Shown here piece by piece: positions 7,491-14,437 of a stretch of DNA of 14,437 bases (positions are counted from its first letter, which is position 1; the number at the start of each line of letters is the position of its first letter). The stretch comes from Clostridia bacterium (GTDB lineage: Bacteria > Bacillota > Clostridia > RGIG6154). The notes below the pieces were generated by a model that was given only the letters and a program-made list of their open reading frames with translations, made no database searches and was not told the origin of the DNA. Made by a program: the position numbers and the translations under genes. Where the stretch lies: positions 1 to 14,437 of the forward strand of contig JAGARF010000222.1 of the NCBI GenBank assembly GCA_017622395.1, written 5' to 3'.

Positions 7491-7519
7491 CAAAATATAA
7501 CTTTCTTTTTCGCACTCTG

Positions 7520-7559
7520 AGAGCTTTCGTGAAATTTTTGCGAAAGCTCTTTTATTTTA
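7520..7559 (+). terminator. Second intrinsic terminator, upstream of the giant gene
   Basis: AGAGCTTTCG (7520-7529) pairs with CGAAAGCTCT (7541-7550) around an 11-nt loop. The T-rich tail TTTTATTTTA follows. It would stop any read-through from serCA, and it ends about 13 bp before the -10 box of the next gene, so its U-tract occupies the -35 region of that promoter. Confidence 0.8.
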
Positions 7560-7569
7560 TCGTCTTTTC

Positions 7570-7578
7570 TGTTATAAT
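7570..7578 (+). promoter_or_regulatory. Extended -10 promoter of the giant surface-protein gene
   Basis: TG-T-TATAAT is a perfect -10 hexamer (7573-7578) with the extended TGn element. The -35 position (about 7549-7555) is only T-rich tail from the preceding terminator and matches consensus poorly, so initiation would lean on the extended -10. Transcription would start near 7585, leaving a leader of about 27 nt. Confidence 0.6.
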
Positions 7579-7611
7579 TATTTTGTATAAATATATAAAT
7601 CGGAGTTTAGT

Positions 7612-10600
7612 ATGAAAAAGTTTTTATTTTCTTTAATTTTCATATTTTCAATGTTTTTTTCTGCAGATGTTTATGCCTATAATATTGACATTCTTAAAGC
7701 AGAGGGTATTGTAGTCGGCGATGAAGGCGGATACAGAGAAGAGGACACTGTAACAAGGGGCGAGTTTATCAAAATGATAAACCGTACTTTTTCTGTGCCG
7801 TCTGACCTTTCTTACAAGGCATTGCCTGATGTTTTAGATACAGATTGGTATTTTAGTGACATTTTAAGTGCCGTTAACTATGGCTATGTAAAAGGTGACG
7901 AAAAAGGAAATATAAACCCTGAAAGCAACATAACAAGACAAGAGGCAATATCAATTGCCGCAAGACTTACAGGCTATAAAGACACTCTTATAACCTCCTA
8001 CACAGATGACGGATATATCGCCTCCTGGGCAAAAGGGCCTGCAAGTACTCTTTTGGAGCTTGGGTTTATTCCTGAAAGCGATATGTTCAGACCTGAAGAT
8101 TTGATGACCAGAAAAGAGTGTTTTGACCTTTTCTACAACATATTAAAAAACAGATTTTCCTCAGGTGACGGAACCAAGCTTTCTCCGTATGTTATAACCT
8201 ACCCATGGCAGCTTGCAAATATAAGACTTTTCCCTGACAAAGCTTTCACCATAAACAGCGACCTTGATTTTAAGCTTTACAATCTTTCATATATACCTGT
8301 GGATAAATTTTCAGGAACACTTTCAGGTAACGGTCATAAAATAACAAGACTTTTTTCAAAACAGACATCAAACAATGCAGTTTTTAAAACCGTGGAAAAA
8401 AATTCAGTTATTTCAGGCATCACCCTTGTGTGTCCTGATGACTTTTTCTCAATTGCAAATGAAAACTTCGGTCTTATTTCAGACTGTCTTAACACAAGCT
8501 ATTTTAAAAATAAAGAAATTGCTAAATTTTCTTCCTACAAAGGCGGTATTGCAGACATAAACAACGGCATAATAGAAAACTGCGGTAACAGCTCTTATAT
8601 TTCATTAAGAACAGGCGACATCGCTGCAGGAGGTATTTGCGGACTTAACAACGGCACAATAAAAAACTGTTTTAACCTTGCAAATGGTCTGAATTCTGAT
8701 TGTTTCGCCATTGCAGGAAGCAATAAAGGAACTCTCACAAGTTGCTACAGCACAACATCGCTTGAGCTTTCTGACTCCGCTTTAGAAAACTGCTATTACA
8801 CAGGCACAAGAGTACTAAAAAATGGTAAATACATTTCAAAGGACTCGCTTTCTTCAGTTTTCCCTCACTTTGTTTCAAGGGAAAATGTTCTTGTTCCTGA
8901 AAATCTTGTATACACGGGCAACGAAAATTTCTCTGAGTTTTCAGGGGGTAACGGTTCTGCATCAAACCCCTTTAAAATTGCTACTCAGGAAAATTTTGAA
9001 AACATTAAAAATTACCCCAAATCATATTTTATTCAGATAGGAGATATTGCTTTTACAAAACCTGTAAAAATCGAAGATTTTGATGGTTATTATCTTGGAA
9101 ACGGATACAAGCTCTCTCACATCAACCTATTGTCTGCAGACTTAAATACAGCAATTTTTGAAACAAACAACGGTACTCTTGAAGGTATAAGAATATATGA
9201 CGGATATTTCTTCTCTTATGAAAACTCGGCTTCCTTATGCCTTGAAAACAACGGCACTGTTTTAAACTGCAGTTCTTATTCTTCCGTTACGGGAAACAAC
9301 TGCGGAGGACTTGTTTTTATAAACAACGGCGAAATCACAAACAGTTTCTTTGAAGGAAAAATCTCGGGCAGTTTTGCAGGCGGTCTTGTTTTCACAAACA
9401 ACGGTACTGTTTCAAACTCCTATTCTGACGCAGAAATTTCAGGTAAAAAAGCCTCATCTTTAGTCTATGATAACAAAAAGGATATTTCCTTCTGCATTGC
9501 AACAGGTTCCCTTAACACACCTGAGCATAGCTCAGTAGCATTTATAAATTCAGGTAAAATATCAAGATGTGTATACAACTCGGACGAAAAAGACTGTCTT
9601 GTTGAAACAGGTACATCTGATGCACTATACAGAGACAACTTAACCTCAGTTCCCTTTTTCGACGATAAAATATGGGAAGTCGGTAAAAGAACATCTGTTT
9701 TAAAGGACAATCCTTCATTCCTGCAGAACGCAAGAGAAAACACTTATTCCTTTGCAGGAGGCGACGGAACTGCATCAAACCCTTATGTTATAATAACGCC
9801 TATTCATTTAAACAATGTAAAATACTTCCCTTTTGGAAGCTTTATACTTAAAAATGACATTGATATGTCTTTAACCTCTTTTAAAGCATTAAAGGAATTC
9901 AATGGTATTTTTGACGGAAACTCAAAGAAAATATCGGGTCTTTCGGATACCTTTGCTGATTTAAACAACGGCATAATAGCAAATCTTGAAATTAAAAATT
10001 CAAAAGCTCTTGCAAACTCCTTTACAGAAATTAACAACGGCAGTATCATTGCCTGCAAAAACAGCTCTGACATACAGGGTGAAAGAGTTTCCGCCTTTGC
10101 AGCTTTAAACAACGGCAGTATTATTAAATGTTTAAACAACGGTGCTCTTTGCGGCAACACAGTTGCCTCAATCGCTCTCGAAAACAACGGCAGTATTACA
10201 GACTGTATCAACACAGCAAATCTTGTTGGCACAGGTGAAAACAGCATTATATTCGGTATTGCGTCAAATGGCAAAATTACAAGAGGCTACAATACAGGCG
10301 ATATGTATTTTGAAGATTTCATTGGAACAATACACCCTGTTTCTGACAAAGAGTACAAAGATACCTTTTATCTTAACCGCTATGAAAGTTCTGCAAAGGG
10401 CGGTCTTAACTATGAAGAATTCAGGTCTGCAGGGTTGGACAGTATGATATACTCCTCTTTAAAAAGAGGCTACCCTGTTTTTGATGATGTTGATTTCTCC
10501 GACATTGAGTTCCCTACAGGCTACCAAAGCGGAAACGGAAGTGAAGAAAATCCATTCCTTATCAGCTCAATGAGAGAGCTTTATGACATAAGAATGTATC

Positions 10601-12588
10601 CTGAAAGTTTTTTTAAACTTTCAAGAGATTTAGACCTTTCAGCATATTATGCTGTCTCTTCAATTTATAACAACGCCCATCTTGGTTTTACACCTATATC
10701 AGACTTTAAAGGTGAACTTGACGGTAACAATTCTACTATCTACGCTCTTAACATTCTTTATACAAATCAGCAAGATGCAGGTTTCATAATAAACAACATT
10801 GGCAATATCAAAAATCTTACAGTTGCAGAATCCAGAATTGAAGGCTTTAAAAAAGCAGGTGCAATAGCCGTTAAAAACAACGGAAAAATATCCAACATAA
10901 CCTTAAGAGGCTCAAAAGTCGGAGTTAAAGACGGTATGTGTGGTGCAATTGTATGCATCAATGACGAAAGAGGACAAGTTTTAAATTGTCTGAACAAATC
11001 AGATATTTTTGCCTCTAATATGGCAGGAGGTATTGCCGCACAAAACTACAACTACATTGCAAACTGCACAAACAACGGCGGTATTATTGCAAACAGCGGC
11101 GAAAACAACGCACTTTCAGGAGGTATTGCCGCATCCAGCCACAGTATTATTGAAAAATGCGTAAACAACGGAAAAATTTTCTCATACTCAGACAAAAGAA
11201 CTGCCATAGCAGGCGGTATTACAGGCAGCGAATACAGTGAAATCAGAAACTGCTATAACACAGGAGCTTTAACAGTTAAATCCCCTGACGACTCCTACAG
11301 CGGAGGTATTGCAGGCTACTGCTCAGACGCAATTATTACCTCTTGTTATAACCTTGGCTATATAACAGCAACAAGCAATCTTCAATATCTTGGTTCAATT
11401 GCCGGCGGAGGACTTTCAGGGAAAATTTCAGCCTGCTACTTTGACCACACTCTCCCTGATGCCACAGGGGAGCTTTGCATAAAAACAAGCGGTATATTCC
11501 CTGTATCTTTGGAAGAGCTAAGCAATCTTGATGCCCTTACAGGTCTTAACAAAAAACATTGGGAGCTTATAAACAACGGTTACTATTTCCCTCAGCTTAA
11601 AACTAATCCTCACACAGCTCTTTACGGCACAGAAAACATCCGTGATTTTGCAGGCGGAAACGGCACAATCGAAAACCCCTATAAAATAATAACAAAGGAA
11701 CATTTAAACAATGTCCGTAAATTTCTTGGTTCTTCTTTTACACTTCTGTCGGATATTAATATGGAGGACGAATTTTTCTCACCTATAGGCGATGAGATTT
11801 TCAGTTTCTTCGGTGTATTTATGGGTAACGGACACACAATTTCAAATCTAAATACAACATCAGGTTTGTTCAGGGAAAACCACGGAGAAATATACAACCT
11901 GAAGCTTGAAAACATCAACCTGACCGATGATACAGCAGGAGGTATTGCCTCAATAAATACAGGGCTTATATACCGCTGCAGCAACACGGGACAATCTTTT
12001 ATTTCATCAAGAACAGCAGTCCTTGGCGGTATTTCAGGCATAAACAAACACAGCGGTATGATAGTTTCCTCGTATACGAACGGTTATTTAAGTTTCAGTT
12101 CCCATTCCGCGGTTGCAGGCGGTATAAGCGGTTACAACTACGGGCTTATTGCAGGCTCCTGCAACGGCCTTGAAATTACATCTTCAATTACAACAACTGC
12201 AATGCTGGGCGGTATATGCGGTTACAACAGCGGTACGCTTTCCGATTGTATAAATTACAGCAATATCTCAGTTGTAAATTCCCTTTCTGCTGAAAGCAAT
12301 GTAGGCGGAATAACATCAGGAAACAACGGTAATCTTGTAAACTGCATTTCATCAGCTGATACCTTAACAGGTAAAACAACAGGTGCAATCTGTGCCACAA
12401 AAATAAGTGACAGTATTTATAATTGCTACTACTTAAACTCAGTTGCAGAGCCATTTTCACTTGAGGGTGCTGTAGGCGGAAGTAACATTCAGCTTGGAAC
12501 TCCTTCATTCTACAAAGGCTTTGACACAGACACAATGTGGTATTTTGCAGAAGGCTACTTCCCTGTTTTAATTGAAACAATGTTTTAG
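7612..12588 (+). CDS. Giant secreted SLH-anchored protein with five GLUG-like beta-helix modules
   Basis: This 1658-residue protein is likely displayed on the cell surface. Residues 1-22 form a signal peptide (MKK, a hydrophobic core rich in Phe and Ile, probable cleavage after DVYA). Three SLH repeats follow (about 23-73, 74-125 and 126-182), marked by TRGEF, TRQEA and TRKEC; SLH domains bind cell-wall polysaccharide. The rest is five modules starting near residues 185, 446, 717, 974 and 1349. Each opens with G-N/D-G-S/T, then P-Y/F-x-I and a Y/F-P...F...D-I/L-D line. GLUG-like units (GGIxGxNxGxIxNC) follow, and most modules close with a Cys-Tyr/aromatic strand. Such repeats usually fold as right-handed beta-helices. 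I see no catalytic motif, LPXTG signal or membrane anchor. CGGAG precedes the ATG. A role in adhesion or glycan binding is inference only. Confidence 0.85.
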   Translation: MKKFLFSLIFIFSMFFSADVYAYNIDILKAEGIVVGDEGGYREEDTVTRGEFIKMINRTFSVPSDLSYKALPDVLDTDWYFSDILSAVNYGYVKGDEKGNINPESNITRQEAISIAARLTGYKDTLITSYTDDGYIASWAKGPASTLLELGFIPESDMFRPEDLMTRKECFDLFYNILKNRFSSGDGTKLSPYVITYPWQLANIRLFPDKAFTINSDLDFKLYNLSYIPVDKFSGTLSGNGHKITRLFSKQTSNNAVFKTVEKNSVISGITLVCPDDFFSIANENFGLISDCLNTSYFKNKEIAKFSSYKGGIADINNGIIENCGNSSYISLRTGDIAAGGICGLNNGTIKNCFNLANGLNSDCFAIAGSNKGTLTSCYSTTSLELSDSALENCYYTGTRVLKNGKYISKDSLSSVFPHFVSRENVLVPENLVYTGNENFSEFSGGNGSASNPFKIATQENFENIKNYPKSYFIQIGDIAFTKPVKIEDFDGYYLGNGYKLSHINLLSADLNTAIFETNNGTLEGIRIYDGYFFSYENSASLCLENNGTVLNCSSYSSVTGNNCGGLVFINNGEITNSFFEGKISGSFAGGLVFTNNGTVSNSYSDAEISGKKASSLVYDNKKDISFCIATGSLNTPEHSSVAFINSGKISRCVYNSDEKDCLVETGTSDALYRDNLTSVPFFDDKIWEVGKRTSVLKDNPSFLQNARENTYSFAGGDGTASNPYVIITPIHLNNVKYFPFGSFILKNDIDMSLTSFKALKEFNGIFDGNSKKISGLSDTFADLNNGIIANLEIKNSKALANSFTEINNGSIIACKNSSDIQGERVSAFAALNNGSIIKCLNNGALCGNTVASIALENNGSITDCINTANLVGTGENSIIFGIASNGKITRGYNTGDMYFEDFIGTIHPVSDKEYKDTFYLNRYESSAKGGLNYEEFRSAGLDSMIYSSLKRGYPVFDDVDFSDIEFPTGYQSGNGSEENPFLISSMRELYDIRMYPESFFKLSRDLDLSAYYAVSSIYNNAHLGFTPISDFKGELDGNNSTIYALNILYTNQQDAGFIINNIGNIKNLTVAESRIEGFKKAGAIAVKNNGKISNITLRGSKVGVKDGMCGAIVCINDERGQVLNCLNKSDIFASNMAGGIAAQNYNYIANCTNNGGIIANSGENNALSGGIAASSHSIIEKCVNNGKIFSYSDKRTAIAGGITGSEYSEIRNCYNTGALTVKSPDDSYSGGIAGYCSDAIITSCYNLGYITATSNLQYLGSIAGGGLSGKISACYFDHTLPDATGELCIKTSGIFPVSLEELSNLDALTGLNKKHWELINNGYYFPQLKTNPHTALYGTENIRDFAGGNGTIENPYKIITKEHLNNVRKFLGSSFTLLSDINMEDEFFSPIGDEIFSFFGVFMGNGHTISNLNTTSGLFRENHGEIYNLKLENINLTDDTAGGIASINTGLIYRCSNTGQSFISSRTAVLGGISGINKHSGMIVSSYTNGYLSFSSHSAVAGGISGYNYGLIAGSCNGLEITSSITTTAMLGGICGYNSGTLSDCINYSNISVVNSLSAESNVGGITSGNNGNLVNCISSADTLTGKTTGAICATKISDSIYNCYYLNSVAEPFSLEGAVGGSNIQLGTPSFYKGFDTDTMWYFAEGYFPVLIETMF
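8164..12585 (+). repeat. Five-module repeat array inside the giant gene
   Basis: The modules begin at 8164, 8947, 9760, 10531 and 11656, and encode about 261, 271, 257, 375 and 310 residues. They have diverged at the DNA level, so duplication is not recent, but opening and closing motifs are kept. The octamer AACAACGG, always in frame as Asn-Asn-Gly, occurs 16 times by my count, with no AAT codon used in any of these triplets. Modules 4 and 5 are richest in GGIxG units. Confidence 0.75.
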
Positions 12589-12617
12589 TAGACACAATGA
12601 GAAATTTGTGATAAAAT
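12589..12617 (+). promoter_or_regulatory. Promoter of the tsaE-tsaB-rpiB operon
   Basis: TAGACA (12589-12594), a 17-nt spacer and TAAAAT (12612-12617) match consensus at 5 of 6 positions each, and TGA before the -10 forms an extended element. The -35 begins at the first base after the giant gene's stop codon. No terminator separates the two genes: only a weak 5-bp CACAA/TTGTG stem without a T-tract is present, so read-through from upstream is also possible. Confidence 0.6.
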
Positions 12618-12645
12618 AAAATATCTTTAGATTTTGAGAGGTTTT

Positions 12646-13074
12646 ATGAATTATATTGCATCAAATGCCGAAGAAACAAAAGCCTTTGGCGAAGAATTCG
12701 GAAAAACATTAAAAAACGGCGATATTGTTTGCCTTACAGGTGACTTGGGTGCAGGAAAAACCACCTTTACAAAGGGGATTGCAAAAGCACTTGAATGTAT
12801 TTTTGAGCCTGTAAGCCCCACATTTAACATTGTAAATGAATATCCGGGCAGAATACCTGTTTACCATTTTGATTTATATCGCCTTAAAACTCTTGAAGAT
12901 TTATATTCAATAGATATAGACAGCTATCTTTTTTCAAACGGAATATGCGTTATTGAATGGCCTGAAATCGCCTACCCTCTCCTTGAAAAGTACAAGCTTG
13001 TTAACATAAAATATGATGGCGAGGGCAGAGTTATTGAAATAAGCGAGGTAGAAAATGAAAACTCTTGCAATTGA
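12646..13074 (+). CDS. tsaE: tRNA t6A37 threonylcarbamoyltransferase complex ATPase TsaE
   Basis: TsaE is the ATPase of the TsaB-TsaD-TsaE complex that places threonylcarbamoyl on A37 of ANN-decoding tRNAs. The 142-residue product has the P-loop GDLGAGKT at 32-39, SPTF at 57-60, HFDLYRL at 74-80 and EWPE at 104-107, all typical. I place the start at ATG 12646 behind GAGAGG (12636-12641). An in-frame TTG at 12634 lies upstream of that site and would have no ribosome binding site of its own. The 3' end overlaps tsaB by 20 nt in another frame, which suggests translational coupling of the two complex partners. No tsaD is visible in the window. Confidence 0.94.
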   Translation: MNYIASNAEETKAFGEEFGKTLKNGDIVCLTGDLGAGKTTFTKGIAKALECIFEPVSPTFNIVNEYPGRIPVYHFDLYRLKTLEDLYSIDIDSYLFSNGICVIEWPEIAYPLLEKYKLVNIKYDGEGRVIEISEVENENSCN

Positions 13075-13729
13075 TACATCTTCAAAAGCTGCAACAGTTG
13101 CAGTTATTGAAGATAAAAAGCTTTTAGGGGTATATACCTTAAATCTTTCAACACCCCACTCACAGATAAGTATGGTGCTTATTGAGGAGCTTTTAAACAG
13201 ACTTAATCTGACGGCAAAAGATATTGACCTTTTTGCGGCAGCACAGGGTCCCGGCTCATTTACAGGATTAAGAGTGGGCATTGCCACAATAAAAGGTCTT
13301 GCTGACGGAGCGGGGAAACCTTCTGTCGGTGTTTCAACTCTCCAGGCAATGGCACACAAATTCAGTCTTTGTGACTCATATGTTTGTCCCATCTTAGATG
13401 CAAGAAGAAATCAGGTTTACTATGCTCTTTATAAAAACGGTGAGGAAATTCTCTCTCCCGATATGTGTGATATAAACATTCTTTTATCAAAGCTTTCCTG
13501 CTTCGACAAAAAGATTATATTTACAGGGGACTGCATAGACAAGCATAAAGCTCTGATAAGTGAAACTCTTAAAGACAACAGCATTTTCCCACCTGAAATT
13601 TATGATGTTTCAGATGCGTCTGCTGTTGCATATCTTGCAGAAAAATTATACTTAAATAAACAAAACAAGCCTATTGCTCCTGAGTATTTAGTTAAAGCTT
13701 ATGTAGAGCAACAGGAAGGAAAGGAATAA
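13055..13729 (+). CDS. tsaB: tRNA t6A37 threonylcarbamoyltransferase complex subunit TsaB
   Basis: TsaB is the non-catalytic, ASKHA-fold partner of TsaD; it scaffolds the complex that makes t6A in tRNA. The 224-residue protein opens with the family signature LAIDTSSKAATVAV and carries AAAQGPGSFTGLRVG at about 61-75, the most conserved TsaB stretch, followed by KGLADG and VGVSTLQAMA. Length is normal. The ATG at 13055 has GAGG 6 nt upstream, inside the end of tsaE. In many Firmicutes rimI and tsaD come next; here rpiB begins 4 bp after the stop. Confidence 0.95.
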   Translation: MKTLAIDTSSKAATVAVIEDKKLLGVYTLNLSTPHSQISMVLIEELLNRLNLTAKDIDLFAAAQGPGSFTGLRVGIATIKGLADGAGKPSVGVSTLQAMAHKFSLCDSYVCPILDARRNQVYYALYKNGEEILSPDMCDINILLSKLSCFDKKIIFTGDCIDKHKALISETLKDNSIFPPEIYDVSDASAVAYLAEKLYLNKQNKPIAPEYLVKAYVEQQEGKE

Positions 13730-13733
13730 TATT

Positions 13734-14171
13734 ATGATAGCAATAGGATCAGACCACGGCGGATACGAACTTAAATGTGCCGTAATAAAACACTTGGAAA
13801 GCAAAGGTCTTGAAGTTAAAGACTTTGGCTGTTATTCAAAGGACAGCGTAAATTATCCTGATATTGCAGCAGCAGTTTGCCCTGCTGTTACAAAGGGTGA
13901 GGCAGATTTTGGTATTTTAATATGCGGAACAGGTATTGGTATTTCAATTGCCGCAAACAAGCATAAAGGCATCCGTGCCGCACTTTGCAGCGATGCCTAC
14001 AGTGCCGAGAAAACAAAACAGCATAACAACGCAAATGTTATCTGTATGGGCGGAAGAGTGCTTGGAGAGGACCTTGCAATTTCAATCCTTGAAGCATATA
14101 TGAATGCAGAATTTGAAGGCGGACGCCATCAGGCGAGAATTGACCTTATAACAGATATAGAAAATAAATAA
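13734..14171 (+). CDS. rpiB: Ribose-5-phosphate isomerase B
   Basis: RpiB interconverts ribose 5-phosphate and ribulose 5-phosphate in the non-oxidative pentose phosphate pathway; close relatives act on allose 6-phosphate. The 145-residue protein has the LacAB/RpiB fold motifs SDHGG at 6-10, YPD at 41-43, CGTGIGISIAANK at 64-76 with the presumed active-site Cys64, HNNANV with His97, and the phosphate-binding GGRHQAR near the C-terminus. The start is ATG at 13734, with AAGGA about 8 nt upstream, across the tsaB stop codon. It sits in one operon with tsaEB and the dCMP deaminase gene. The family call is firm; substrate is inferred from the family. Confidence 0.95.
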   Translation: MIAIGSDHGGYELKCAVIKHLESKGLEVKDFGCYSKDSVNYPDIAAAVCPAVTKGEADFGILICGTGIGISIAANKHKGIRAALCSDAYSAEKTKQHNNANVICMGGRVLGEDLAISILEAYMNAEFEGGRHQARIDLITDIENK

Positions 14172-14186
14172 AGGAGGCTTACGGTT

Positions 14187-14437
14187 TTGAGAACAGACAA
14201 AATCAATTACTACCTCGACATCGCAGAAACAGTACTTGAAAGAGGCACCTGCCTCAGAAGAAATTTCGGAGCAATCATTGTTAAAAACGATGAAATAGTT
14301 TCAACAGGCTATGTTGGTGCTCCAAGACAGAGAAAAAACTGCTCTGATATGGGCTTTTGCTTAAGAGAAAAGCTTAATGTTCCAAGAGGAACAAGATATG
14401 AGCTTTGCCGCTCTGTTCACGCAGAGGCAAACGCAAT
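14187..14437 (+). CDS. Deoxycytidylate (dCMP) deaminase, N-terminal part (cut by window edge)
   Basis: The 83 visible codons match the zinc-dependent dCMP deaminase (ComEB-like) family, which turns dCMP into dUMP to feed thymidylate synthesis. The opening DKINYYLDIAETVLERGTC, a beta-hairpin around GAIIVKNDEIVSTGYVGAPR and the zinc/catalytic HAE at 78-80 are seen; the matching PCxxC should lie just past the edge. Cys52, Cys58 and Cys74 before HAE fit the extra loop of dCMP deaminases, as opposed to cytidine or tRNA adenosine deaminases. The start is TTG at 14187 behind AAGGAGG (14171-14177, 9-nt spacing), which overlaps the rpiB stop; no in-frame ATG lies nearby. Full length would be about 140-165 residues. 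Confidence 0.88.
   Translation, partial: MRTDKINYYLDIAETVLERGTCLRRNFGAIIVKNDEIVSTGYVGAPRQRKNCSDMGFCLREKLNVPRGTRYELCRSVHAEANA

Larger units (their letters stand above)
7288..7611. other. Gene-free region with four consecutive stem-loops
   Basis: This 324-bp stretch between serA and the giant surface-protein gene holds no convincing coding sequence. From left to right it contains an imperfect long hairpin (7300-7364), a perfect terminator hairpin (7395-7431), a nested hairpin (7443-7490), a second terminator hairpin (7520-7550) and an extended -10 promoter (7570-7578). Short open frames on both strands here follow from the repeats, lack ribosome binding sites and resemble nothing I know. Confidence 0.7.

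Noticed and set aside
7433..7615. Short plus-strand frame of 60 codons before the giant gene
   Set aside because: It spans a terminator T-tract, two hairpins and a promoter, with no ribosome binding site; coding there is implausible.
9804..10274. Minus-strand open frame of 156 codons inside the giant gene
   Set aside because: It lies antisense to a coherent repeat protein, has no ribosome binding site or recognisable family, and is explained by regular codon patterns of the plus-strand gene.
8560..12330. CRISPR-like array suggested by repeated AACAACGG
   Set aside because: The repeats are 8 bp, irregularly spaced, in frame and explained by Asn-Asn-Gly units in a repeat protein.
12593..12610. 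Terminator after the giant gene (CACAA/TTGTG stem)
   Set aside because: The stem is only 5 bp with an 8-nt loop, and A-rich sequence, not a T-tract, follows.
13055..13074. Possible frameshift joining tsaE and tsaB
   Set aside because: Both genes have full family length, own starts and own ribosome binding sites; the 20-nt overlap is a normal coupled junction.

Overview
The window looks like a chromosomal segment of a low-GC, AT-rich Clostridia-type member of the Bacillota. The evidence is the classic Firmicutes gene order dxs-tlyA-nadK-argR-recN, strong purine-rich ribosome binding sites, GTG and TTG starts, good sigma-A-like promoters, SLH domains on a surface protein, and U-tract intrinsic terminators. 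I see no integrase, transposase, phage gene, CRISPR array, tRNA or rRNA.

Positions 1-4811 (minus strand) hold a tightly packed operon read right to left: dxs, tlyA, nadK, argR, recN (recN runs off the left edge). Neighbouring genes overlap or lie within 12 bp of each other. The products serve isoprenoid precursor synthesis, rRNA methylation, NADP synthesis, arginine-responsive repression and recombinational repair. A well-formed promoter lies in front of dxs, so here dxs is the first gene of the unit.

Positions 4812-5028 are a divergent control region. It has one promoter for dxs, one near-consensus promoter for serC, and between them two copies of an unexplained inverted repeat, TCAAC-N5-GTTGA, 31 bp apart. 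The second copy overlaps the serC -35 box. Positions 5029-7287 (plus strand) are serC-serA, two consecutive steps of serine synthesis from 3-phosphoglycerate.

Positions 7288-7611 carry no gene but four consecutive stem-loops: an imperfect hairpin of unknown nature, a perfect 16-bp terminator, a nested hairpin, and a second terminator. An extended -10 promoter follows. Positions 7612-12588 encode a 1658-residue secreted protein with three N-terminal SLH wall-anchoring repeats and five long, GLUG-like, Asn/Gly-rich modules that probably form beta-helices. This is the least conventional object in the window.

Positions 12589-14437 (plus strand) hold a housekeeping operon with its own promoter directly after the giant gene's stop codon: tsaE and tsaB (tRNA t6A synthesis), rpiB (ribose-5-phosphate isomerase B) and the start of a dCMP deaminase gene cut by the right edge.

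Most of the window is ordinary core genome. I found no clearly new multi-gene system. The best leads are the paired operator-like palindromes, the modular giant surface protein, and the hairpin cluster in front of it.
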